DNA from: Anthostomella pinea | Taxonomy: Eukaryota > Ascomycota > Sordariomycetes > Xylariales > Xylariaceae | DNA length: 64,000 nucleotides | Assembly (NCBI GenBank): GCA_963556695.1 | Contig: CAUWAG010000012.1 | Span: 2,728,001-2,792,000 of the forward strand | Reading direction: 5' to 3' | Part shown: positions 54,062 through 64,000 of the stretch, in pieces | Numbering within the stretch: position 1 is the stretch's first letter | How the letters are laid out: every line of letters starts with the position of its first letter | Position numbers and translations under genes: made by a program | Notes under the pieces: generated by a model | Databases searched by the model: none | What the model was told of the DNA's origin: nothing | The model's input: only the letters and a program-made list of their open reading frames with translations

Positions 54062-55435
54062 ATGACTCCCAATGAACTTTGTTACCCTGTGGGTCCGGCC
54101 TGGGGTAGTGTGATGGGGCTGGAGGTTGATTAAGTGCTCTGGTTCAGGGTTGTACAAAGGTCGGTGTATGGCTTGTGACGCAGGACCACATATCAACGTC
54201 GGCCGCCCCGACTCCTATATATGTGTGTATGCACCTAGGTATGATGGGCATTTCAACATCATCTCGAATCCTATCGTGCCAACACGTCCGGGATTGACGC
54301 AATTGATATACCGTGTAGGATCAAAGTCAAGCTAAATTTGTTAAATGGAGGATCGAAGGGGGACGTTGAGCAGCATAAAAGTGAACTTAGGATCGATTCC
54401 GATCAGCGCTAGCTGGGGGTTTCGCTTTGGGCTCATCCAAGGAACGTAGAGGATTTGGGCCAGAAATAAGTCCCAGCCGACCAAATGATATCTTCCACCA
54501 GCGCTGGATTTGTTATGACCCTACAACCACGTATCGAATCTATCTTGCGTTTCCTGTGTTACTATTAGGCTGATTTTTCAATGCCATAGCACGGGTAACC
54601 CATGTCTTTAGCATCCCTAAGCTGAGCTTATCTGGCTAAGAGCTCAGCACGTGAATTCTCCATCTTGTATTCAGACCCAGCGTTCAATCCACGGGCAGTA
54701 GGGCTTGCTTGGCTTAATCTGTGGCTCGCCCGTGCAACCGTTGTCTGGTCTCCATCCTTATTAAAGACTTTCTTTTATTAAAAATGGCTTTATTATATAA
54801 AGATTAAATAGAAAGTAGTATTTTATTTATATTATTATCGGGCAGCTTAAAGACTAGAACGAAAGTGCTAATTATTACTTTTAATTATATAAAAATACTT
54901 AATAAAAGGATCTATTGTACTAGTTAATTTTGATAGGGTGATAGATTTTAAGTCTCGATGTGACGGAACGCTCACCATAACCACCATGTGTCAGATTTGA
55001 GCCAATCGTGAAGTTGAAGTGTGTGTGTGTATTCTGTGTGTCTGGAGTGTCCTTGTGCGACCGTGGCAGTTTTGTGCCAGAGGGGGCTGGATCGGGACGG
55101 AACAACTAGGTTCCGGTGTCTACCTATCAAGGTGCCCTCTGTGCTCACCTTTAATCCAACACCATGCCACGGCTGTTCCTCCCAAAAGGATGTCGAATAT
55201 CAAGCGTGGCAGCTTGACATTCAATGGTGGTACATGTACTCATGTCCGGGCTCCAGGACTCACCACATGCGCTACCTAAACCAGACCATGACACTCAAAA
55301 TATAATTATCTATTTATCTATATAATAAAGCAACACGTTTACTTTGTTTAAGTTACGTAATAAGTGTGTATATATTATATATATTAATTAGATTTATTAT
55401 AACCTTTTTGCTTTAAAAAGACTAAATCCAAGGCT
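54062..55435. other. Intergenic region with AT-rich islands
   Basis: No gene. AT-rich, RIP-like blocks lie near 54755-54935 and 55290-55435. A GT-rich simple repeat is at 55018-55042. Confidence 0.5.
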
Positions 55436-55958
55436 TATGTTACGAACCAACGAACAGTGCGGCCTAATAGCAGGCCAAGAGGGGACGATTGGAAACAGGT
55501 TGACCAGTGAGTGGGGTGCTGATCAGTGGAGAGATCAGAGCAACAGAGCAACGGTACACAGATCACGTGACCAGCAGAACCTGGGTCACGTGACTAAGAA
55601 TTTGGATAACTGAATCACCATGGTGAGCCAGTGAGCAGGATCACCGGTGATCACCGGTGATCCAGGGTGAGCCACCTAATCAGTGAGGGAGAGATTGGAT
55701 ATATAAGGAAGGATTTTTGCTAGCAAGAAAGATAGACAGTCTCTGCCTCAGTGATCAATCTAAGCATCTTAGCCAACCCTAAGGTGGGAGAAATCTCCTG
55801 ATGACTCGACTACACAGTGAACTCAGTTCAGACCAAGCCCCAGCATCTGAGTGTCTTCTAGTTGACAGAAGCCTCTATCGTCATTTGTGTTGACTTACCT
55901 CAGAATATAAACCTTATAGAACCCTTTAGCCTTATAGGTTAGACGGCTCGTCATACAA
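55436..55958. mobile_element. Possible solo LTR
   Basis: Begins TGTTACGAACC, contains a TATA-like GGATATATAAGG near 55700 and short tandem repeats (GATCACCG twice near 55640-55666), and ends near CGTCATACA, which is roughly the inverse of the start. AT-rich RIP-like blocks flank it on both sides. No target duplication and no internal retroelement genes are visible. Confidence 0.35.
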
Positions 55959-55959
55959 C

Positions 55960-56834
55960 CGGTCTTTTATCGCTTTATACGTTAAAAGAATTATTTAAGT
56001 TATAATACTTTAAAACAATCAACTTTATTACGGCTTTAGAAATTATATAATTATATTTATTCCGTATTTTATTTATCTTGTGTGAAGCTTTAAACGTAGT
56101 TATAATAAAAAAGCTTCTTATATAAGAGTGAGGTGTTCGGTATTTGTGCTGACCCACTTTATATGGCCGGATAACCCCTTGATCGATCATCCTACCTAAG
56201 CCCTCTAGACTTTTGCACTTCCAGTAGGCGTGGATGCAGACCATGCCCCCTATCGCTTTTGAGATTGCACGTGCCCCCAAGGAGGTTGTGCAGCATATTG
56301 ACCACGTCGGCATGTCGTCTGGCGGAGAGGCCCTAACCTAGACCAGAGTCAAACAACCAAGGTTGATACCGCGTATCCTTGGATGACTGACGGCCGCTCC
56401 TTGAGGCAAGTGGACTCAGAAGCTCATTGTGTATGTGGTGAACATCTACAATTACTGTTTACACTAATCTCCCGTATGCCATCAACCATGTGGGGATAAC
56501 GGCGGGGGCATGAAGTTGGGACAGCCCCTAAGTTGGGACAGCTTACACACAAAAAGGCCACACTTGCACCCACCCACATCACCATCAAGAATGAAGCTGT
56601 ACATACTGTAAATAATGCATTCGAATCATTTTTTTTTTGGTATTTTTCCAGTGTATAATTCATTAGGTACACTGCAGCGGGATGGGCCGTGGTGGGGGCC
56701 GGAAGTTAGCACTCCCGGGCCTAGAACTGAGGGGTCCCGGCTCCCGTGCCCCTATCCCCTCCAATCCAGCAGAAGTTCGGCGTTTCTTTTTTTTTTCTTT
56801 TTTTCTGTAAGCATTATAGGCTTCAGTACGTTGA
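55960..56834. other. Repeat-rich spacer
   Basis: AT-rich to about 56120. AAGTTGGGACAGC occurs twice near 56513-56541, possibly part of the 5' terminal repeat of the following pogo-like element. A T-rich run lies at 56786-56806. No gene seen. Confidence 0.4.
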
Positions 56835-58392
56835 AATGCCTCCTCTTTATACTCCTGAAGACCTTGCTTAGGCAACTGCCGCTATGAACGATGACGAACT
56901 GTCTCTTCACAAGGCCTTCTAATGATATAGAGTGCCGAAATCAACCCTCTCTCGCAAGGTCGAAGGCATCACGATGACTCAAACGCAGTCATATCGTAAG
57001 GGCGCTCGTACTAAGCAGAAATTGAGCTCTGCGTAAGGAAACAAATGTGGTTGCATGGATCTTCTATCAAGAGAAGGCAGGCCATGCGCCAACTCATGGC
57101 AATGTGAAGTACATTATTTAAAGGATCCTAAAATTCCAGGGAAAATCGGATCACTTAAGGGGCCATTACATGCGAAACTTTATTCAGAGCCACCCAGAGA
57201 TTAAGACCAAGATAGGAAGAAAACTAGACTACAAGCGTATTAATACTGCCACTCCTAATAATATCAATGGTTTCTATGACCACTATAAAGATTTCGCTTT
57301 TATTAAACTTAAAAACTGGGCAAATGTCAATAAGTACGGCATTATGCAGGGTCGGCAGTGCATAAATTGTCCAATACAAATGGTATTCGGACGGCTGATC
57401 GGGAGATTATAGGTCTGATGGCCTTGTAATAGGTAAATCTGGCTCCAAAGGGGCCAACGTCAAGTCTAACAACGACCGCACGTGGACTACAGTGGTGGAA
57501 TCGATCACCGCTACTGGGAAGCAGCTCCGGCCGTTGGTTATCTTTAAGACGAAGTCGATCCAGACGCAGTGGTTCAAGGAGCAGCTTATAATCGAGCATC
57601 CTGCGGTGGCAGACTAGATAGTAACGTACTCTATTAACGGCTAGTCCTCGAACAAGATGGCGCTGTACTGGCTTGAAAAGGTGAATTTTTATTTAGTTTT
57701 TATTATTAACTACATGCTAATTGAGCCCTAGATCTGTCTACCTGACACTGTCCATGAAGATAAGAAAGAATTTCGCCTATTGGTGCGCGACGGCCATGAC
57801 AGTCACTGCTCAGATGAATTCATATATCTGTGCTATATAAACAACGTTTATTTAAGCTTTTTTCCTGCCCATGTGGTAGGTCATATGCTAATTAGTAGTT
57901 ATTTCGTTAATAGAGGTAGTCTCACGTCTTCCAGCCCCTAGATTTGACCGTGTTCTCTGTGGTGAAAGCCGCCTACCGCCGCCTCATCAACCAGCTCGGT
58001 CAGTTGAACGATTCGGCTCCTATTGGCAAAGTACGGTTCCTCAGTTACCTGGCTAAGGCCCATAAAGAAGTTACGGAGGCTATCGTACGTTCAGGATGGC
58101 GTGCTGCAGGTCTTTGGCCTATAAACTGACAAAAGACCCTCGCAAACGAGCATGTGGTGAAGGCAGCAGAGATCCACGCAGCAGCAGCTGCTATAATGAA
58201 CCCCGAGACCACCTCCGAGACACTAGAAGCCCTTAAATCAGGGCAGGAGATTGCTCTAATGCTATCAGTAATTGCTTGAACCTCTGAGCAGTGAGCAGGA
58301 GTCCGTTCGGTTACAAGAGCGTACAATAAGATAGTGGTTAAGCAAGCCCTTGTAAAGGAGCTGCTGGAGGCAAAAGACGCTAAAATTGAGCA
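56835..58392 (+). mobile_element. Second pogo-like DNA transposon, decayed and interrupted by the LINE
   Basis: Plus-strand transposase pieces in changing frames: HTH YTPEDLA..AAMNDDELSLHKAF and PKSTLSRKVEGITM; SHPEIKTKIGRKLDYKR; GSKGANVKSNNDRTWTTVVE and SITATGKQLRPLVIFKTKSI; DDE-type VRDGHDSHCSDEF; and KVRFLSYLAKAHKEVTEAIV then GWRAAGLWPIN near 58045-58129. It is distantly related to the 44660-47100 element (shared SITATGK and GHxSH blocks). It has several stops. The sequence is cut at 58392 by the poly(GTTT) end of the LINE. Confidence 0.8.
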
Positions 58393-59107
58393 TGTTTGTT
58401 TGTTTGTTTGTTTGTTTTGTATTTAACGTGGGGGGTAGCTCCTCAGTAGTGCAAACCACGCCTCCCAGAGCCTCTGTATCGCAGGGTTATGGAGGTCTCA
58501 AGATAATAAGTACAGTCAGTCCCGCTCACAGGCCCATCCCCGTTGTTGCGGCGGTATGGCCTTGGGATCATCCATCTGGTCCTTCAAGAAAAGCTATCTA
58601 TCGTGGGCAGATTGTTGAAAAGAACTTGCTCTTTTCTACGAATTTTGCCCATTCTGTGCTCCTCTCCCCTAAGTATTGTAAACAAGCTGCTTTAGGCGAG
58701 TACCTAGACAGCAGCCAGTTTTTTTCCAGCCTCTTACAAAAGAAAATGTGTTATGGTGTTTTCTTCTTACTACAGCTGCAGTGATCATTCGAGTCTGTAT
58801 GCCCAAAGCGTTCATAGTATCTGGCAAAGTCGCCATGTCCAGATCTGGCCGCTAGAAGTCTATGTAAAGTACCCCTCTTAAAAGATATAAGGTCTCTTTT
58901 AGTTACTGTATGTGAGTATACTTCTTGATATCTAGGTTCTGATTGGTCTTTCTATTATTAGTTAAACTCTTTCTTGCCTTTTTTTTTGAGATCTTTCTTG
59001 ATCCAAGAGATTATAGGAAGGTTTGTTGTGTCTGTTTCTAACATGGCACCCTCTTTTGCTAGTGTGTTGGCAGCTTTATTGCCATCAATATCTCTGTGTC
59101 CAGGAAT

Positions 59108-62100
59108 CTACTTGACGGTCACTCTAGGAGTGTGTCCTGTGGCAAGTTCTTGAAATCGTAGAAAAATCTTCTGTGATGTCTCAGGTGGAGTCCCATTGAG
59201 CCCATCTACCACTGACGTGTTGTCCAGGCAGACATATAACTGTTTTCTGTGTCCAATTGCCCTGGCTGCTGCAAGACCTTGGAGAGCACCATGGACTTCA
59301 GCATCTATTATTTCTGCTTGGAGAAGTCTGCCCTTTCCCGGTATACTTCTTGTGTAGTGCCGCCTTTCCTGATGGTATAACCCCATCCAGTGCGGGTTGT
59401 GCCTTGGTCGTCCAATTGTGATCCATCTGAATAGATGACAAGGTCAGTGTTCACGTTTCTCTCTTGTAGTCATTGCTTAAAGAGCTCTGTTTTTTTGTCT
59501 TTGTCTTTGCGGATTGGGGGCTTCTTCCATGATGGCCTGGTAAGTATTGGTCTCTGGAAGTCAGGGACTAGCTGAAAGCTCCTTTATAGCCTTGTTGGAC
59601 TCTTGTGAGCTTGTATTTAGACTGCCAACAAGAGGGTGTCTCTGGTCTATTCATCCTAGTCAGAGGCCGTGACGTCGTCTTATTGACTCTGCAAGAACTC
59701 CTGCGGGGAGAATCTGCGATTCAAAGTGTAGGATATGTCCAGGATGTGTTTTCCAAACTGGCAAGATAGCCCTGATTGCTGTTCGTAGTACAGCATCTAT
59801 TGTTCCAAGAAGCCCCTTAATGCGACATGCTGATGTCCCACCTAAGCTCCCAACTTTCTCGATTCCTGGGTACCAGGCCTCCAGGCCGTGTGTAAGAATA
59901 GGAATAACACAAGCTTTCACAGCCCTCTTGGTTGATTTTACTGGAAGTCCTTTAACTGTGTTGTATAGTCCTCGAGGGTAATTTGCTACCTTGTTAGCTT
60001 TCTTGGCCCAGTAAGAAACGTGATTTTTGAAGTTTAGTAAACCACCAGCCATCGCATGGAGTCCTTTGCTGTTTTGTTCATTGTCCCGTGGCGGACTAGA
60101 GGGTTGTCTGAGTTCTTTTTCCTTGAGAAGTACATGATCTCAGTTTTGTCAGGGTCAAATTCAATAGCGTTGTTATGTCCCCATTAATTGAGCAAATAAA
60201 GATTTTCAGAAGCCTCTATAGCTGTTTTCTCAAGGTTCTTTCTAATACAGAGAGTCATTAGGTCGTCTGCATATCCAAAGCGTCTCTTTTTTATACCAAG
60301 TCGGGCACAGATTGGCTCTGTATACAGCATGTAAAGGATTGGAGAGGCTGGTGAACCTTGTGGTAGCCCACAAGTGAGAGCTTTAATATCGGTCACAATA
60401 CCTTCAAACCGAACCCTTGCGGACCGCTCGGACATGAATGACTGGACCCATCTTATGAGAAAGCCCGGCCAGCCCTGTTCTCTCATACGAACCACCAGCC
60501 GTCCCATTAGGGCAGCATCAAAGGCCCCTTTCACATCTGATGTGACTACCGTTGCAACGAGGCCTTGGTCAAGGGCCTGCTCAATATTGTGTATGAGTGC
60601 AGCTACCAGGTCAGTGGCAGAGAGCTTTGGTAGAGCTCCAAAATGTTGTGGAGCTAGAATTCCAAGTTTGACAACAAACCAAGTAATTCTTTTTGCGATG
60701 AGTCGTTCTAGGCCTTTTCCAAGACACGACAATAGCGATATTAGTCTGTAGGCCCTTGGATTGGAGTAGTCTTTCTTTCCTGGTTTTGGGATCATCACTA
60801 CCTCAGCTATTTTGAATGGTTTAGGGTGGTGTCCAATCTGTAGACAGGTCTGGAAAAGGGCTCTGATATGTTCCCCAATGAATGGCCAGCAAGCTTTCAG
60901 AATCCGTACTGTGAGGGTATCTATTCCCGGGGAGTTGCTCCTGGTCCCTAAAGTGCACCCTTCAGCCTCTTCCAGTCCGACATGGTATTCAAGGGGGATG
61001 TATGGCTTGGGTTGTGTGATCTGAGCGGACCAGGGGTCGATGATATCGTTATCTGAGGTACTTCGTTCAAGCGTGGCTGAGCGTAATGCATTTGCCTTGT
61101 TCTCTAATGACTCAAATATTGGTCTCCTATGATGATTAGAGAGGAACGCAATCCTGCTGATAGCTTGTGCCAAGAGACGATTCTGTATAGGTCCTTTGGC
61201 TCAGTTACTGAATCAATTAGAGTCTGCCAGTACTCTCTCCTAGCTTTCCGAACCACGCGGCGAAATTCCTGTCGGGCTGAATTCTGCCCTTCTTGGCTTG
61301 TAGTCTGTTTAGAAAGGGCCCTGTATGTCTAAACAGCTGCTTTGTAGTCATCATTTCATCAAGCAGTGGGCCTAGATTGTCGGGGCTTCTTGCCCACTGT
61401 CCTGATACAGCCTTGGATCATGTTGATCAGGCTTTGTGTAAAGACATCTACCTGGCCAGGGGATATACCCAGCCGGGGGAGTTCATGGATCCTGGTTTGG
61501 ACATTGTCTGCCAGCTCTTGTAGTTTATTGTCCGGTACTATCCAATGATTGGCCTTGGGGACTCGGTCTAGATCTCCCTAAATTGGGACAATTATTCGTA
61601 ATGTTTTATGATCTGAGGTGCACTGAAGTGTATCACTGACTGAGGCTTCAGCCATAGGGACATCTGAAAACACCAGATCTAGTACATTTCCGTCATCATG
61701 TGTTGGGACATCTGGTTCAGAAATCAGATCCAGTCTGTGGTCTGCCATAGTCTGTGCAAGTATGACACCACCATGATATCCTGGATTGCTCGAGTCCCAG
61801 GATGTGTCGCCAGCATTAAAATCTCCAGCTATAACACAGCCAAAAGGTGGAGTCCATACTTCCAGAATATCATCCACTTCCTGTGGGTTGTCACATGGCC
61901 GGTAGACACTGGCAAATGTGATGCCATGTACCTTGACCCAGGTGATGTCTCGTGTAGCATAGGGCCGAAGTTGATCCGCTTAAAGGTGTTTTTTCACATA
62001 AATAAGAGATCTGGGCCGTGTACTGTCGCTGTCCCAGGAATCCACTAGGGAGTATATATTGTAATTGGGGTGTGTCTTTACTCCCATTCTCCTGCCTGGT

Positions 62101-62273
62101 GGTATGCCAACCCAGGGCTCTTGCATCAGAATGATGTCTGCTTGTTCTCCTTTGTAGTCAGCCAGGTTGATGGCTAACTCTGTAGGGCCTGCACTCTTTT
62201 GTCCTTCTGCTGTATTCACAGAATGGATGACTAGATGCCTGTGTCGATGTGTTTCGTTTGATGTACCTAACAT
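59108..62273 (-). pseudogene. LINE ORF2: endonuclease, reverse transcriptase, RNase H
   Basis: ATG at 62273. The APE-type endonuclease is at 62273-61578, with ADIILMQEPWVGIPPG, CVIAGDFNAGDTSWDS, DLVFSD and SDHKTLRIIV; the frame is interrupted near 61980. The reverse transcriptase is in one long frame, 61173-60184: AEVVMIPKPGKKDYSNPRAY, TSDVKGAFDAALMGRLVVRM, LPQGSPASPILYMLY and catalytic FGYADD. The thumb/connection is at 60052-59660 (ACVIPILTHGLEAWYPGIEK). The RNase H part is at 59386-59108 (LQAEIIDAEVHGALQGLAAA, CLDNTSVVDGLNG), with acidic active-site residues in E-V-H and D-N. Several stops lie between these blocks, so it is inactive. Confidence 0.87.
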
Positions 62274-63848
62274 TGACTGACAATAATGGTATCGGCATCT
62301 CTGGGATGAGTTGTATCTGTTGTATCGATTTGCATTGTGATGTCTTCGCTATTGTTGCTGGGTGTTGACCCAGCTTGGTTTCTGCCTGCTTCATTAAAGG
62401 CCTTGGATCTGGCTCTTTCTCCAGCCAGCCTTATTTCCTGGATTTGCTCCCATGTGTGCTTGTGGATGATGCCTTTTACAACCTTGGGGCGTACAGGGTA
62501 TTTGTCAAAGTTGGCAGCATGAGGTCCTTTGCAGTTGTTGGGATTGGTTTTTTGCACTCCCCCTGGTGTACTATACTGGCACAACGTGCATATACTTGCT
62601 TTTCACATCAGTAGTTCCTACCATGGTATCTGAAGCAGCTCGCACACTGGTGAACCTTGGGGGAGTATTGAATGTGCCTTAAGGTCATTGAGTGAGCAAA
62701 AAGCGTGAATGGTTTCTTTGCTGTACGGGGCAGAGAGATCACCCATATGGTCTCCGGATCAGAATCAACTGTATTCCTTGAGAGTATGCACCTTAAAGGT
62801 CTGTCACATGTTTGAGCTTCAACTTCATCAGCAACAGCAATGTTGGTAATGTCGATTGTCAGGCCGTATGGCGCAATGGTCAAATGCGCCTGGTTGTGTT
62901 CTCGTTTGTGCGGTGGGCGACGAGAACAAGTGGGTTCGAATCCTGCTATGGCCCCCTTTCTGACCCGGCTTGTGCGAGTCGATAACCAGCACACGACAGT
63001 GGAGAGGCCCCATTTTATCGCAGAGCCCGATAGCCAAGCAGCTTGTCTCCACAATACCCACTCCTGCGAGGTTTTCCCCCTTGTGGTTTCCCTCGCCAGC
63101 AGATAACAAACACCTACTCCACCCACCAATGCGACATATATCGAACGGCTACTGGAACGATATGTACACCAGAGAACTGAGGTTCACTGGGTCGCTTTGT
63201 CACTAGATAGGAGGTTTTTCTGACGGAATCGTGCTTGGGTATTGACTAAAACCATCTGAACACTCCAGATTGGTACCGCTACAGCGAGGATAGGCTCGTG
63301 CGCGGATCTGAATGTATCTAATTTGACACCTCTACAACCTTGCGATGCAATGGCTCTGGGAGGCGTGGTTTGCACTACTGAGGAGCTACCCCCCACGTTA
63401 AATACAAAACAAACAAACAAACAATAATGTCGATTGTCAACCTTTCCGCACTGATGGCCTTTCTTGGGCATCCATCGACCTTGTAGTGGTACCAGACCGT
63501 GTGGGTCTCGATCTTTTCTGCCTTGAGAATATCGGTGATTTCTTCTTGGAAGGCCAGGAGCTTAGCCTGAGTTGGCTTGTCCCTTGGGTGTAAGGTAAAT
63601 CAAGAGGGGCACCGGGTCACTTCTCTAAGCTCTTGAGGGTGGAGCTTAAGTCTTCTGTTTAGTGTAGACTTTATTCTGTAAGGCTCTAGGTGGCTATTAT
63701 CCATGCGGACAAAGACCCGGAGATCATCCTGTTTCTTTTTTAGTTGGTTGATAGTGATGCGGGCGCCAGGCTGTGTTTTCTTTATGGTAGTGTTGACTGT
63801 CCGTGGATGCTGTCGTTGGCTAGAGGAGACAGCTTGGGCGAAGGTCAT
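62267..63848 (-). pseudogene. LINE ORF1 (gag-like, zinc knuckles), disrupted by a SINE
   Basis: Pieces in order on minus: FAQAVSSSQRQHPRTVNTTI and RVFVRMDNSHLEPYRIKSTL (63848-63600), the SINE (63424-62862), then QYSPKVHQCASCFRYHGRNY (zinc knuckle, near 62620) and a second knuckle part CKGPHAANFDKYPVRPK (near 62500), ending VSQC with TAG at 62269-62267. ORF1 runs 7 nt into ORF2 (62273-62267), a normal overlap for this group. The start is upstream of 63848 or outside the window. Confidence 0.75.
62862..63424 (+). mobile_element. tRNA-derived SINE, copy 2 (563 bp), inside the LINE
   Basis: Flanked by a perfect 15-bp target duplication TAATGTCGATTGTCA (62847-62861 and 63425-63439). It begins with the same tRNA-like GGCCGTATGGCGCAATGG and ends in the LINE-like 3' tail and (AAAC)n. 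It is nearly identical to the copy at 15146-15702, so both insertions appear recent. Its orientation is opposite to the host LINE. Confidence 0.9.
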
Positions 63849-64000
63849 GGTGGGCTTTACTATCCCTATCCCCCCAGGGATGGTCTTCCTTTTGGGCGGA
63901 TCTTGGGTTTCTATCCACTTGCTCAGACATTTAGAGAAGAAAGCGCTGAACTCCTTGGCATGAGAGTATAGTTCGGTTCCAGCTTTCTCAAGTGTCTTAT

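Larger units (their letters stand above)
58393..64000 (-). mobile_element. Non-LTR retrotransposon (Tad/I-clade LINE), extends past the window
   Basis: On minus: two overlapping ORFs (ORF1 gag-like, ORF2 endonuclease-reverse transcriptase-RNase H), a C-terminal CCHC knuckle near 58780-58740 and an (AAAC)n tail at 58393. Order and RNase H place it near the Tad1/I group of fungal LINEs. Stops and frameshifts in the endonuclease and after the reverse transcriptase make it inactive. It inserted in the pogo-like element at 56835. A SINE is inserted in ORF1 (62862-63424). The 5' end is outside the window. Confidence 0.9.

Noticed and set aside
55018..55042. GT-rich run as a telomere or regulatory repeat
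   Set aside because: Short and irregular; no TTAGGG-type array is present.
1..64000. CRISPR array
   Set aside because: No regularly spaced identical repeats are seen; this is a fungal nuclear sequence.

Overview
The window is nuclear DNA of a filamentous ascomycete (Pezizomycotina, most likely a Sordariomycete). The genes are interrupted by short 49-174 nt GT..AG introns, and the gene set is typical of that group: Bck1-type MAPKKK, Ski3, GH5_12 glycosidase, CFEM protein, fungal 7TM protein, sulfotransferase-like and 2EXR proteins. It also carries degenerate fungal transposons and AT-rich islands of the kind left by repeat-induced point mutation (RIP). The exact species cannot be read from the sequence. 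Gene models were built by hand from ATG codons and splice sites.

Layout. 1-11,061 is ordinary gene space: a partial SKI3 gene (minus), a GH5_12 sterylglucosidase/glucosylceramidase-like gene, and a large MAPKKK of the cell-wall-integrity cascade. 11,784-13,186 holds two copies of a roughly 199-bp MITE-like element flanking a small ORF. 13,848-21,693 is a cluster of four related SRPK-like kinase units, of which only the second is intact; that protein ends in a predicted transmembrane segment, which is unusual for SRPKs. A SINE lies 125 bp upstream of the intact copy. 17,847-30,000 carries a 7TM protein, a CFEM protein, a sulfotransferase-like protein, a broken 2EXR gene and an NTF2/SnoaL-like protein.

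30,311 to about 40,930 is mitochondrial in origin: rns, eight tRNAs, nad6, cox3, atp6, atp8, nad4, part of nad1 and two pieces of atp9. Genes are in two opposed orientations. atp8 has a stop at codon 3, nad4 and cox3 have frameshifts, nad1 is truncated and atp9 is scrambled, while UGA is still needed as Trp. I read it as a large, composite nuclear mitochondrial insertion (NUMT) with some RIP-type decay. A chimeric assembly with homopolymer errors is the main alternative.

41,000-64,000 is transposon-rich: a pogo/Fot1-like element with terminal inverted repeats, a second decayed pogo-like element, a Tc1/mariner remnant, a non-LTR retrotransposon (LINE) with endonuclease, reverse transcriptase and RNase H, and 5'-truncated LINE 3' ends. 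Two full-length copies of a tRNA-derived SINE are present in the window; their 3' tail matches the LINE tail. At the right edge a SINE sits inside the LINE, which sits inside a pogo-like element. Between the transposons are secreted-protein genes (HELSH metalloprotease, astacin-like protease, SurE-like acid phosphatase, a small cysteine-rich protein), a hypothetical gene and a nuclear tRNA-Gly(GCC) with an intron.
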